A stretch of 64,000 nucleotides of DNA, from the NCBI RefSeq assembly GCF_040371945.1, contig NZ_BAABWS010000001.1, positions 1,922,001 to 1,986,000 of the forward strand. Direction: 5' to 3'. Positions 16,689-24,804 of the stretch are shown here, one piece after another. Numbering within the stretch: the stretch's first letter is position 1; each line of letters opens with the position of its first letter. Origin of the DNA: Litorivita sp040371945. GTDB lineage: Bacteria > Pseudomonadota > Alphaproteobacteria > Rhodobacterales > Rhodobacteraceae. The notes below the pieces were generated by a model. It worked only from the letters and a program-made list of their open reading frames with translations. It did no database searches and was not told where the DNA came from. The translations under genes and the position numbers were made by a program.

Positions 16689-18272
16689 TCAATACCCCAT
16701 CGCGCAGCCGTCTTTGCGCGGATCGGACGCCGCCTCCAACACCCCATTGTCGCGGATATAGATCGCCTGCGCGCCGCCCAACGGGCCCTTGGGAACCTCG
16801 ACCTCATGGCCCATATCCGTCAGTTTCGCGCGCACCTCATCGCTGTAGCCGCGCTCGACCATGAGCTTGCCCATGTCGGCAAAGCTGCGCGGCGCATCGA
16901 CCGATGCCTGCGGGTCCAAACCATAGTCGCGCATATTGGTGATCATCCGCGCATGACCATTGGGTTGGTATGCCCCGCCCATCACCCCAAAAGGCATCCG
17001 CACCTTGCCGCCTTCGCATAGTATCGCCGGAATAATCGTATGCATCGGGCGCTTGCCGCCCTTCATCTCGTTCGGGTGGCCCTCGACAAGCGAAAAACCC
17101 GCGCCGCGGTTTTGTAGCAATATTCCGAATTTCTCCGAGGCGATCCCCGACCCGAAGCCGTGGAAAATCGAGAAGATCAACGAGACCGACATCCGGTCCT
17201 CATCCACCACCGTGATATAGATCGTGTCCTTATGCACGGCCTCGGTTCGCGCCGCGACCGGCAATTCCATCGCATGATGTGGGTCGATCAACGCCGCGAG
17301 GCGCCCCGCGGTCTCTACGCTCAGCATGTGATCGAGCCCGTCGGTGAAGGCCGGATCGGCCAAGAACCGATCGCGTGCATCATAGGCGAGCTTGGCCGCT
17401 TCGGCCTCCAGATGCGCGCGCTGGGCGCCAAACGGGTCGAGCGCGGCGAGATCGAACTGCGACAGGATATTGAGCATCAAAAGCGCGGTGGCGCCTTGGC
17501 CGTTGGGCGGATGCTCATAGAGGTCTGCGCCCTTATAGGTGCCAAAGATCGGGTCGACGGCGTCACTGCGGGCGGCGGCCATGTCGCTCATCTGATGAAC
17601 CCCGCCAAGCCCTTGCAAGGTCGAGATGATATCTTCGGCGACCTCGCCCTCGTAGAACCCCGCGCGCCCGTCTTTGGCGATGCGGCGCATGACCTCGGCC
17701 TGCCCCTTCGAGGAGAATATCTCGCCAACTTGCGGTTCGGTGCCGTTGATCAAGAAATGCTGCCGCGCCGCGCCATGTAGGTTGCCCGCGCAGGCCTTCC
17801 AATCCGAGGCCACACGCGGCGAGACCGGCAATCCGTGCTCGGCGTAATCAATCGCGGGCGCGAGCAACCGGTCGATGCCCATCCGCCCTTCGGTTTCGGC
17901 CAGATGGCAAAATCCATCGATTGCGGTCGGGGTGGTCACCGCTTCGGGCGCGCCAAAGAGCGGCACACGGGCTTTGCCTGCGGCGCGCAAATCGGCCGCA
18001 TCCGCGCCTTGGGGCGCGCGGCCCGATCCATTGAGCGCACGCACCTCCGCCTCGCCCGCGCGGGTATAGAGCGCAAAGCAATCCCCGCCCATGCCGCACA
18101 TTTGCGGCTCGGCGATCGTCAAAACCATCGCGCCGGCGATAGCGGCATCCATCGCGTTGCCGCCGCTCTTGAGGATATCGATGGCGGTTTGCGCCGCCAA
18201 AGGATGCGAGGTGGCCACCGCCGCCTTGGTCGACATTACGGGCGAACGCCCGGGCAAATGGAAGTCACGCAT
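16689..18272 (-). CDS. gamma-glutamyltransferase family protein
   Basis: A 527-residue Ntn-hydrolase precursor. The autocatalytic cleavage and nucleophile residue is T350, in KDTIYITVVDED; other family marks are GGNAMDAAIAGAMVL, CGMGGDCFAL and VMGGAYQPNGH. Cleavage before T350 would give large (about 37 kDa) and small (about 19 kDa) subunits. The enzyme would hydrolyse or transfer gamma-glutamyl groups from glutathione or related peptides. There is no signal peptide at the chosen start (18272, with GGAGGAG just upstream), so it may be cytoplasmic like the YwrD-type branch. The upstream frame to 18326 is leucine-rich but lacks a ribosome site. A 5-oxoprolinase gene at 57709 could handle the pyroglutamate side of the same pathway. 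Confidence 0.88.
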   Translation of the reverse strand: MRDFHLPGRSPVMSTKAAVATSHPLAAQTAIDILKSGGNAMDAAIAGAMVLTIAEPQMCGMGGDCFALYTRAGEAEVRALNGSGRAPQGADAADLRAAGKARVPLFGAPEAVTTPTAIDGFCHLAETEGRMGIDRLLAPAIDYAEHGLPVSPRVASDWKACAGNLHGAARQHFLINGTEPQVGEIFSSKGQAEVMRRIAKDGRAGFYEGEVAEDIISTLQGLGGVHQMSDMAAARSDAVDPIFGTYKGADLYEHPPNGQGATALLMLNILSQFDLAALDPFGAQRAHLEAEAAKLAYDARDRFLADPAFTDGLDHMLSVETAGRLAALIDPHHAMELPVAARTEAVHKDTIYITVVDEDRMSVSLIFSIFHGFGSGIASEKFGILLQNRGAGFSLVEGHPNEMKGGKRPMHTIIPAILCEGGKVRMPFGVMGGAYQPNGHARMITNMRDYGLDPQASVDAPRSFADMGKLMVERGYSDEVRAKLTDMGHEVEVPKGPLGGAQAIYIRDNGVLEAASDPRKDGCAMGY

Positions 18273-18596
18273 TCTTTCTCCTCCGCATTGAAGCAGGAGC
18301 CTAGAAAGAACACATGCCGCTGCCAATCCCGTAGTTTGGCGGTCGGCACGTTTGCTATTTGATTTTTGGGGAGTAAGTCCTCGGCGCCGCGCACTGGGTG
18401 GGGGCTGTTGAAACGCGACGCCGAGGGAAGCTATATGCAGCTACCCTTCCTCTATCCCCCATCATTCGGGCGGCATTGCGATTTGAATCGGGCCATTTTG
18501 CGGCTTTTGGGCCTTTTGTCCACATTTCGCGGTTAATGTCGGCGCCGAACGCGATGCGCAGCAAGGCAACCCGCGATGTCGGTGCAGGGGACCGGC
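18273..18596. other. 324-base gap with two hairpins, no gene found
   Basis: No convincing coding sequence. It holds the ggt promoter at one end. In the middle are two adjacent inverted repeats: CCTCGGCG at 18379-18386 with CGCCGAGG at 18419-18426, and AGGGAAGCT (18424-18432) with AGCTACCCT (18439-18447), a stem with one A-A mismatch and a six-base loop. The two stems share three bases and are therefore alternatives. This could be a small RNA or leader structure; evidence is structural only. Confidence 0.4.
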
Positions 18597-19070
18597 TCAG
18601 TTCGGTGTGTGGGTTTTGCAGATAGAAATCCGAAGCGTCAGAGTATTTCTGTTGCCGACACGGCGATACACCACGTCCTTTGCCAGATCTTGGATCAAGA
18701 ACCACCCAAATCCGCCCTCCGGAAGGGCCGCCAGATCATCGCCAAATTCGGGCAACTTGCCAATCGGCAAACTGCCTTTGGGCAACTCTTTTCCTTCGTC
18801 ACGGATGGCAAAATGCAACCCGTCCGCGCGGTGGGCGCAGGCGACTTCGATCCACCCTGGCGTTTGGGCGCCATAGGCATGTTCGACCACATTGTTGAGC
18901 ACTTCGGCCAGAACCAATTCCACGGTGCCCCGCTCTTCGGTGTCGAGGTCCAGGAATTCCAGCCCCGACAGAATCGCGGCCAAGGCTTTTCGCACCGCAA
19001 ATTCGCCGCTTGGGAAGTTGAGCAAGACATCGGGCGCATTCATTTCGAATGTGGGAGTAGAGAAATCCAT
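18597..19070 (-). CDS. RsbW/SpoIIAB-like ATP-binding anti-sigma-type kinase
   Basis: A 157-residue GHKL ATPase of the anti-sigma/serine-kinase branch. The N-box is VELVLAEVLNNVVEHAYG and the G1 region is HFAIRDEGKELPKG; the G2 loop appears as EGGFGWFLIQDLAKDVVYRR, as in RsbW-like proteins. It would phosphorylate or sequester a partner and bind the STAS antagonist encoded just upstream. The start at 19070 has AAGAGGG ten bases before it; an in-frame ATG at 19112, which overlaps the STAS stop, is a real alternative (171 residues). No sigma factor or PP2C phosphatase gene is in the neighbourhood. Confidence 0.85.
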   Translation of the reverse strand: MDFSTPTFEMNAPDVLLNFPSGEFAVRKALAAILSGLEFLDLDTEERGTVELVLAEVLNNVVEHAYGAQTPGWIEVACAHRADGLHFAIRDEGKELPKGSLPIGKLPEFGDDLAALPEGGFGWFLIQDLAKDVVYRRVGNRNTLTLRISICKTHTPN

Positions 19071-19101
19071 AGCAGTCACGCCCTCTTGCAAGGTCAAGCG
19101 A

Positions 19102-19440
19102 TCAGCCCGCATGGGCCGCGATGGCCTCTTGTGCGGAATTGTGCAGGCTGAAAACCGTGTCCATGCGGGTCAACCGGAACACTTTTTCGACGGTGGGCGA
19201 GAGCCCCGCAAGTTCCAGCGCGCGCTTGTCGCCCAACTGTTTCATCGAGGCGACGATCGCCCCCAAGCCGCTCGAATCAATGAATTCGACTGCGCTGATG
19301 TCCAGAACCACGCGCATGGGTCCATCGGATGTCAAATCCCGCATGCGATCTTTGAATTTGATCGCAACGGCAGCATCAATCCGGTTTTCATTCACTGTGA
19401 CGATCAGAACATCGCCTGTATTTTGGGTGCTCAGGTCCAT
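19102..19440 (-). CDS. STAS-domain anti-sigma-factor antagonist (RsbV/SpoIIAA-like)
   Basis: A 112-residue single STAS domain: VLIVTVNENRIDAAVAIKFK, then VVLDISAVEFIDSSGLGAIV, with the switch serine at S56/S57 expected to be phosphorylated by the partner kinase. It ends GLSPTVEKVFRLTRMDTVF, also typical of the family. The start at 19440 is chosen for GGAG six bases upstream; an ATG at 19470 adds ten unconserved residues. It precedes the RsbW-like gene on one mRNA and is divergent from the thiolase. Together they form a partner-switch without a visible output protein. Confidence 0.88.
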   Translation of the reverse strand: MDLSTQNTGDVLIVTVNENRIDAAVAIKFKDRMRDLTSDGPMRVVLDISAVEFIDSSGLGAIVASMKQLGDKRALELAGLSPTVEKVFRLTRMDTVFSLHNSAQEAIAAHAG

Positions 19441-19533
19441 ATTCGCTCCACTCGTTGCGGCATTGGTCACGAAACAGGCTAGACGCCAAACCTTACCATT
19501 CGGTATTCAAGGACAGGGTCAGGAGGACACTTC

Positions 19534-20706
19534 ATGAAAAACGTAGTAATTGCGGGCGCCGCCCGAACACCGATGGGCGGCTTTCAAGGGATTTTTTCCG
19601 GCACGCCAGCGGCCGATCTGGGCGGGGCGGCAATCCGCGCGGCGCTTGCCAATGCGGGGGCCAAAACGGTTCAAGAGGTGCTCATGGGCTGCGTTTTGCC
19701 CGCCGGTCAAGGCCAAGCGCCCGCGCGCCAAGCCGGTTTCAAGGGCGGCCTTGGCGAGGAGGTGCCTGCCACTACGCTCAACAAAATGTGCGGCTCCGGC
19801 ATGAAAGCGGCGATGATCGCTTTCGATCAAATCGCGCTTGGCCAAACCGATGTGATGATCGCAGGCGGGATGGAAAGCATGACCGAAGCGCCTTACCTGC
19901 TACCGCAAATGCGCGGCGGCGCGCGCATCGGCCATCAAGGCGTGATCGACCATATGTTCCTCGACGGGCTTGAAGACGCCTATGACAAAGGCCGCTTGAT
20001 GGGCACCTTCGCCGAGGATTGCGCCGAAAGCTACCAGTTCACCCGCGAAGCCCAAGACGAATATGCGCTGCGCTCCTTGTCCAACGCGCTTGAGGCACAG
20101 GCCAGCGGCGCCTTCGAGGATGAAATCGCCCCCGTGACGCTCAGCACCCGCAAGGGCGACGTCACATGGGACGCCGACGAGCAACCGGCCAAAGCCCGCC
20201 CCGAAAAAATCCCGACCCTGAAACCTGCATTTCGCAAGGACGGCACCGTCACAGCGGCAAATTCCTCCTCCATCTCGGACGGGGCTGCGGCGCTCGTGAT
20301 GGCCTCCGAAGAGGCCGCCAAGGCCCAAGGTCTCAACATCCGCGCCCGCGTGCTTGGCCATGCCAGCCATGCCCAAGCGCCCGGCCTGTTTACCACCGCC
20401 CCCGTGCCCGCCGCGCAAAAGCTTCTGGCGCGCCTTGGCTGGAGCAAAGAGGACGTGGACCTATGGGAGGTCAATGAGGCCTTTGCCGTGGTCCCTATGG
20501 CTTTCATGCATGAAATGGGCCTTTCGCGTGATGTGGTGAACGTCAACGGCGGCGCTTGCGCGCTGGGCCACCCGATCGGGGCTTCCGGCGCAAGGATTGT
20601 CGTCACGCTTTTGAACGCGCTTGAAAAACGCGGCCTCAAACGCGGCGTGGCGGCGATCTGTATCGGCGGCGGCGAAGGCACGGCCATCGCCATCGAGCGC
20701 GTGTAA
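19534..20706 (+). CDS. acetyl-CoA acetyltransferase (thiolase)
   Basis: A 390-residue thiolase. The acyl-accepting cysteine is C86 in LNKMCGSGMKAAM; the other catalytic elements are WEVNEAFAVVPMA, GGACALGHPIGASGARI and the C-terminal CIGGGEGTAIAIER. The length and the GMESMT segment fit biosynthetic/degradative thiolase II (AtoB/PhaA type), which interconverts two acetyl-CoA and acetoacetyl-CoA. No phaB or beta-oxidation partner is adjacent, so the pathway (PHB, ethylmalonyl-CoA or degradation) is open. AGGAGGAC lies just before the ATG. Confidence 0.9.
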   Translation: MKNVVIAGAARTPMGGFQGIFSGTPAADLGGAAIRAALANAGAKTVQEVLMGCVLPAGQGQAPARQAGFKGGLGEEVPATTLNKMCGSGMKAAMIAFDQIALGQTDVMIAGGMESMTEAPYLLPQMRGGARIGHQGVIDHMFLDGLEDAYDKGRLMGTFAEDCAESYQFTREAQDEYALRSLSNALEAQASGAFEDEIAPVTLSTRKGDVTWDADEQPAKARPEKIPTLKPAFRKDGTVTAANSSSISDGAAALVMASEEAAKAQGLNIRARVLGHASHAQAPGLFTTAPVPAAQKLLARLGWSKEDVDLWEVNEAFAVVPMAFMHEMGLSRDVVNVNGGACALGHPIGASGARIVVTLLNALEKRGLKRGVAAICIGGGEGTAIAIERV

Positions 20707-20714
20707 TTCATTGC

Positions 20715-20739
20715 GGGGCGGCCCGAGATTTGCCGCCCC
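20715..20739 (+). terminator. hairpin after the thiolase gene, no T-run
   Basis: GGGGCGGC (20715-20722) and GCCGCCCC (20732-20739) form an eight-pair stem nine bases after the thiolase stop. The following bases are TGCAGG, so it is a strong hairpin but not a canonical intrinsic terminator. Confidence 0.45.
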
Positions 20740-20740
20740 T

Positions 20741-20773
20741 GCAGGTTCTCAAAATATCCTCGGGGGGCGCCGG
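20741..20773 (-). repeat. dispersed intergenic repeat, copy 1 (minus orientation)
   Basis: Read on the minus strand it contains GAGGATATTTTGAGAACCTG, matching the core of the copies at 22298 and 46904 (CGGGGATATTTG then GAACC and GC). It sits directly after the thiolase hairpin. Confidence 0.6.
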
Positions 20774-20824
20774 ACAAGCGCGGGGGCAGACAGCCCCCTC
20801 CCTTCCCAGCCGAAAAGAGCACAC

Positions 20825-21274
20825 ATGCGCGTTTCATACTCCGATCTGAAAAACACCATCCGCGCCCTGACCGAGGGCGAACATGACCGCGTGGCGCTTA
20901 TGGCGACACTGGCCTGCGAGATTCATCACAGCGATGACCGCTTCGATTGGACCGGTTTCTACCGCGTCACGGACCCCGAGCTATTGAAAATCGGCCCCTA
21001 TCAGGGTGGCCACGGATGTTTGACCATTCCGTTCTCGCGCGGGGTCTGCGGTGCGGCGGCGCGGACAGGTGCGGTGCAATTGGTGCCCGATGTCGAGGCC
21101 TTCGACGGTCATATCGCTTGCGCCTCCTCGACCCGCTCGGAATTGGTCCTGCCGGTGTTTGACGCCTCCGGCACAGTGATCGCTGTTCTCGATATCGACA
21201 GCAACCAACCCGATGCCTTTACGCAAGAGGATGCCGATGAATTGGCGGATATCCTCGCGCAGGTTTTTGCATGA
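20825..21274 (+). CDS. free methionine-(R)-sulfoxide reductase (GAF domain)
   Basis: A 149-residue single GAF domain of the fRMsr/MsrC (YebR) family. The three conserved cysteines are all present: C65 (GGHGCLTIPF), C75 (RGVCGAAAR) and C99 (DGHIACASSTRSELVLPV); the ligand floor VLDIDSNQPDAF is also typical. The enzyme reduces free methionine-(R)-sulfoxide with thioredoxin. The start ATG at 20825 follows the gap with repeat copy 1; a much longer in-frame opening upstream is the out-of-frame shadow of the thiolase 3' end. It overlaps the LysE-type gene by ATGA. Confidence 0.9.
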   Translation: MRVSYSDLKNTIRALTEGEHDRVALMATLACEIHHSDDRFDWTGFYRVTDPELLKIGPYQGGHGCLTIPFSRGVCGAAARTGAVQLVPDVEAFDGHIACASSTRSELVLPVFDASGTVIAVLDIDSNQPDAFTQEDADELADILAQVFA

Positions 21275-21891
21275 GCTTTGAGGCGTGGCTTGTCTTCGCG
21301 CTGTTTTGGGCGGTTTTCGTCACAACGCCGGGGCCGAATGCGGTGAACTGCATTCAAAACGGCATGGCTCTGGGGTTTTCACGCGCGCTTTGGGGCGTGC
21401 TGGGCATCTTGACCCAAGCTGTGTTGTTCTTGAGCCTCTCGGCGGCGGGGGTGACGGCCTTGATTGCGGCCTCTCCGATGGGCTTCATGGTGGCAAAATA
21501 CCTCGGCGCGGGGTTCTTGATCTTCACCGGAGTGCGCGGATGGGTCATCGCGCGCCGTCCGCCCGCGATGGAAAAAGCCCCCGCCGGATCCGTCTACACG
21601 CGCGCCTTTTTGATCGCCACGATCAACCCCAAATCCGTCGCGGGATATCTCGCGGCGTTTTCGCAATTCGTGCAGCCCGATGTGCCGATCTGGAACCAGA
21701 TGGCGGTGATCATGCCGACGGCATTGATCCTGACGACCCTGTCCTATTGCACCTACACCGGCCTTGGCGTGGTGATCGGCCGCGCCGCGTTGGGGGCGGT
21801 TTTCAACGTGGGGTTTCGCAGATTTATGGCGCTGTGTTTCGTCGTTTACGGCATTTTGCTGGGCAGCTCGGCCATGCCGCAAAGGGGGTAG
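21271..21891 (+). CDS. LysE/RhtB-family amino-acid exporter
   Basis: A 206-residue protein with six membrane helices. The N-terminal TTPGPNAVNCIQNGMALGFS is the family signature (PGP in the first loop), and NPKSVAGYLAAFSQFVQP is the conserved fourth-helix motif. LysE/RhtB carriers export amino acids such as lysine, threonine or homoserine lactone. The start overlaps the preceding stop (ATGA), so it is translationally coupled to the methionine-sulfoxide reductase; export or control of methionine-related amino acids is a guess based only on that linkage. Confidence 0.88.
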   Translation: MSFEAWLVFALFWAVFVTTPGPNAVNCIQNGMALGFSRALWGVLGILTQAVLFLSLSAAGVTALIAASPMGFMVAKYLGAGFLIFTGVRGWVIARRPPAMEKAPAGSVYTRAFLIATINPKSVAGYLAAFSQFVQPDVPIWNQMAVIMPTALILTTLSYCTYTGLGVVIGRAALGAVFNVGFRRFMALCFVVYGILLGSSAMPQRG

Positions 21892-21895
21892 TCAA

Positions 21896-22267
21896 ATGAC
21901 CAAAGGATCGTGTTTGTGCGGCGGCGTGACATGGCAAACGGATGCCGCGCTGCGCCCTTCGGTGGCCTGTCATTGCACGCAATGCCGCAAGACCTCGGGG
22001 CACTACTGGTCGGCCACTCAGGTGCCGACCGAAGCATTGGAAATCACCGGTGATCGCCTCAGGTGGTTTCGCTCATCGGATAGCGCACGGCGAGGATTTT
22101 GCGGAACCTGCGGGGCCTCGATGTTTTGGCAACAAGACGGCGAAGGCAAAACCTCTATCGGATCGGGCACCATTGACGGTCCGAGCGGAATCGCCACCGC
22201 AAAACACATTTTTTGCGCCGATAAGGGGGATTATTACGAAATCCCTGCAGGTGTTGCGCAAGAATAG
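21896..22267 (+). CDS. GFA-family (CENP-V/Gfa-like) zinc protein
   Basis: A 123-residue protein with the seven-cysteine GFA zinc fold: GSCLCGGV, CHCTQCRKTSG and RGFCGTCGASMFW. The family is named for glutathione-dependent formaldehyde-activating enzyme, an activity that has been questioned; most members have no known function. The gene begins five bases after the LysE-type stop with AAAGGGGG as ribosome site, and is the last gene before the repeat at 22298. Confidence 0.9.
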   Translation: MTKGSCLCGGVTWQTDAALRPSVACHCTQCRKTSGHYWSATQVPTEALEITGDRLRWFRSSDSARRGFCGTCGASMFWQQDGEGKTSIGSGTIDGPSGIATAKHIFCADKGDYYEIPAGVAQE

Positions 22268-22297
22268 TCAGGGCGGATCGCGCGGGGGGCGCGGAAG

Positions 22298-22328
22298 CCT
22301 CCGGCGGGGATATTTGTTGAACCTGCAA
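22298..22328 (+). repeat. dispersed intergenic repeat, copy 2
   Basis: Begins CCTCCGGCGGGGATATTTG, then TTGAACCTGCAAA. It shares its first 19 bases exactly with the copy at 46904. It lies 30 bases after the GFA stop in a 187-base gap that has no other recognisable feature apart from the start of the rluA-type gene. Confidence 0.75.
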
Positions 22329-22454
22329 AAGAGGGAGCGGGGCCGCAGGGTCGGTATTGCCGGCACGCGAATGGGGCTGCCGCGGGGGTGTTCGAGCAAA
22401 GCGCACAGGCGCGCGCCTCTTGTCTTGGGGGGCGGGGCATGCCATTTGGCGCTC

Positions 22455-23105
22455 ATGCAAAGCGATTACAACCCGCCGCAAGATCCTTTGGTGATCTTGC
22501 ATGAAGACCATGAACTCTTGGCCGTTGAAAAACCTGCGGGGCTGCTCTCGGTGCCGGGTAAGGGTGAGGATTTGGCCGATTGCCTGATCGCGCGGATACA
22601 GGCGGTGTTTCCGCAGGCCTTGTTGGTGCACCGTTTGGACCGCGATACGTCGGGCGTGATGATATTCGCGCTGACGCGTCATGCGCAGCGGCATTTGGGA
22701 TTACAATTCGAGAAGCGCAAGACCCGCAAAACCTATGTGGCACGGGTGAGCGGGATTTTGGAGCCGCGCAAGGGCGTGGTGGATTTGCCCCTGATCGTCG
22801 ATTGGCCCAACAGGCCGCGCCAGATGGTGTGTCACGAGACCGGAAAACCCGCACAGACCGAGTATAAGGTGATCAACCACGGCGAGAACGAGAGCCGCGT
22901 TCGGATGCATCCCAAGACGGGGCGCAGCCATCAGCTACGGGTGCATATGCTCGCGTTGGGCCATCCGATCTTGGGGGATCCGTTTTATGCCGAAGGGGCC
23001 GCGCGGGACGATCATCCGCGCATGATGCTGCATTCCGAAGAGTTGCGATTGGCCCATCCTGACGGCGGGCATGGCATGAAGTTTCGTGCCGAGGCCCCGT
23101 TTTAG
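22455..23105 (+). CDS. RluA-family pseudouridine synthase
   Basis: A 216-residue RNA pseudouridine synthase. The catalytic aspartate is D62 in LVHRLDRDTSGVMIF, and other family motifs are LLAVEKPAGLLSVPGK, KTYVARV, and HPKTGRSHQLRVHMLALGHP. There is no S4 domain at the N-terminus, which together with the short length points to the RluA type (E. coli RluA: 23S U746 and tRNA U32) rather than RluC/D. The start at 22455 is the first ATG at the expected position; the frame continues open upstream through GC-rich non-coding DNA. Confidence 0.88.
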   Translation: MQSDYNPPQDPLVILHEDHELLAVEKPAGLLSVPGKGEDLADCLIARIQAVFPQALLVHRLDRDTSGVMIFALTRHAQRHLGLQFEKRKTRKTYVARVSGILEPRKGVVDLPLIVDWPNRPRQMVCHETGKPAQTEYKVINHGENESRVRMHPKTGRSHQLRVHMLALGHPILGDPFYAEGAARDDHPRMMLHSEELRLAHPDGGHGMKFRAEAPF

Positions 23106-23117
23106 AATTGCCCGCAG

Positions 23118-23160
23118 CGCAAAAAACACCCGCTGTCGCCAGCGGGTGTTTTGCGTTTTT
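23118..23160. terminator. bidirectional terminator between the rluA-type and aldehyde dehydrogenase genes
   Basis: AAAACACCCGCT (23123-23134) pairs perfectly with AGCGGGTGTTTT (23141-23152) around a six-base loop. Six A precede and, after GCG, five T follow, so it can stop transcription from both sides. Confidence 0.9.
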
Positions 23161-23176
23161 GGGGAAAGATCGGGGA

Positions 23177-24619
23177 TCAGGCGTCGAGCGCCCAGCCACC
23201 AACGGCTTTGATTTCGAGGAAATCCTCGATGCCGAAGATGCCGCCTTCGCGCCCGTTGCCCGATTGCTTCATGCCGCCGAACGGCGCGCCGGGGCCGCGG
23301 GGTTGGCCGTTCATTTCGACCATGCCCGAGCGCAGCGCGCGCGCCATGCGGTTGGCCTTGGCCCCGTCTTGGGTTTGGACATAGTTGGTCAGGCCGTAGA
23401 CCGTATCATTGGCCATCTCGACGGCTTGCTCTTCGCTATCAAAGGGCGAGATGCACAGAACCGGACCAAAGATTTCCTCGCGGTAGATGGTCATATCGGG
23501 CGTCACATCGGCAAAGATGGTCGGACGCACATAAAAGCCGCGGTTGAAACCTTCGGGGCGGCCCGGGCCGCCAGCGACAAGGCGCGCGCCTTCTTCGATG
23601 CCTTTTTCAATGAGGCCCTGGATCTTGTTGAACTGCACCTCGTTCACAACGGGGCCAATGTGGCGGCCTTCGTCATGCGCATTGCCCACTTGGACCTTGG
23701 CCGCGGCGGCGGCCGCTTGCTCAAGCGCTTGATCATAGATCGAGCGTTCGACGAGCATCCGGCTCGGCGCGTTGCACGATTGACCGGAGTTGTTCATCAT
23801 ATGCATGACGCCGCGGCCGACGGCTTTTTCATCCGCATCGGCGAAGATCACATTCGCGCCTTTGCCGCCCAGTTCCAGATGGACCTTTTTCACGGTTTCG
23901 GCGGCGGATTTCGAGATCGCGATACCGGCGCGGGTCGAGCCGGTGAAGGACACCATATCGACGTCTTTATGCGCGGTCAGCTGGCTGCCAACGCCTATGC
24001 CGTCACCGTTCACAAGGTTGAATACACCTTTGGGGAAGCCTGCCGCATCCACCATTTCGGCGAACAAGAGCGCGTCAAGCGGGCTTTCTTCGGAGGGCTT
24101 GAGGATCATCGTGCAACCGGCAACCATCGCCGCCACAACCTTGAGCGTGATCTGGTTCATCGGCCAGTTCCACGGCGTGATCAAAGCGGCCACGCCAACG
24201 GGTTCATAGATGATGCGCGTATCGGCAAATTTCTCGGACAGGGGTTTGTTGTAATCAAACCCTTTGGCGGCGCGGATGAAGTTCTTGATATGCGCCATGC
24301 CTGCGCCGACTTGCGCCGTGCGGGCCAAATCGATCGGTGCGCCCATTTCGGTCGAGATCGCCTGCGCCATCTCTTCGGAGCGCGACATATAGACTTCGAG
24401 CAGCTTTTCGACCAAAGCGATGCGCTCTTCGGCAGGGGTCGCGGCCCATGCTGGCCATGCGGCCTTGGCGGCGGCAACGGCGGCGTCTGAGTCGGCCTGA
24501 TCGCCCAAGGAAATGACGGCGCACACCTCTTCGGTCGAGGGGTCGATCACATTGTGGTCGCGCGGCGAGGCCGGATTGACCCATGCTCCATTGATGTAAA
24601 ACTGGCGTTTCTCGATCAT
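23177..24619 (-). CDS. NAD(P)-dependent aldehyde dehydrogenase
   Basis: A 480-residue ALDH. The general base is E249 in HLELGGKGANV and the nucleophile is C282 in NNSGQSCNAPSR; the cofactor loops ITPWNWPMNQITLK and SFTGSTRAGI are intact. The protein is closest in look to the broad-specificity class (AldA/betaine-aldehyde/NAD type) of bacterial ALDHs; the substrate cannot be assigned. The start at 24619 is set by AGGAGGAAG; an in-frame ATG at 24736 lies in AT-poor non-coding sequence. It is divergent from the peroxiredoxin, and both could respond to aldehyde or peroxide stress, though no operator was recognised in the 185-base gap. Confidence 0.9.
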   Translation of the reverse strand: MIEKRQFYINGAWVNPASPRDHNVIDPSTEEVCAVISLGDQADSDAAVAAAKAAWPAWAATPAEERIALVEKLLEVYMSRSEEMAQAISTEMGAPIDLARTAQVGAGMAHIKNFIRAAKGFDYNKPLSEKFADTRIIYEPVGVAALITPWNWPMNQITLKVVAAMVAGCTMILKPSEESPLDALLFAEMVDAAGFPKGVFNLVNGDGIGVGSQLTAHKDVDMVSFTGSTRAGIAISKSAAETVKKVHLELGGKGANVIFADADEKAVGRGVMHMMNNSGQSCNAPSRMLVERSIYDQALEQAAAAAAKVQVGNAHDEGRHIGPVVNEVQFNKIQGLIEKGIEEGARLVAGGPGRPEGFNRGFYVRPTIFADVTPDMTIYREEIFGPVLCISPFDSEEQAVEMANDTVYGLTNYVQTQDGAKANRMARALRSGMVEMNGQPRGPGAPFGGMKQSGNGREGGIFGIEDFLEIKAVGGWALDA

Positions 24620-24804
24620 GATCTTCCTCCTAGGATGTTCGGTTTCCAGCGATTTCCGCAATGCGGGATTTATTGCCGCCGGATTCGTGAGGCACTTTGT
24701 CACCCTGTTTGATCCCCTGCAAGGGAGGGGGTGCAAAATTGCCCGCTGGTGATTAACTGGACGTAAGGTTACTAATTTCTACCGCAATAGGAGGACCATG
24801 AACT

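Noticed and set aside
21942..22454. Long N-terminal extension of the RluA-type gene
   Set aside because: It overlaps the GFA gene in another frame and then crosses the repeat at 22298; no conserved residues precede the ATG at 22455.
23108..24490. 460-codon open frame on the plus strand
   Set aside because: Antisense to the aldehyde dehydrogenase, whose active-site motifs are all on the minus strand.
24620..24804. Peroxide-responsive operator between the aldehyde dehydrogenase and the peroxiredoxin
   Set aside because: No clear OxyR- or PerR-type symmetry could be found in the gap, so none is claimed.
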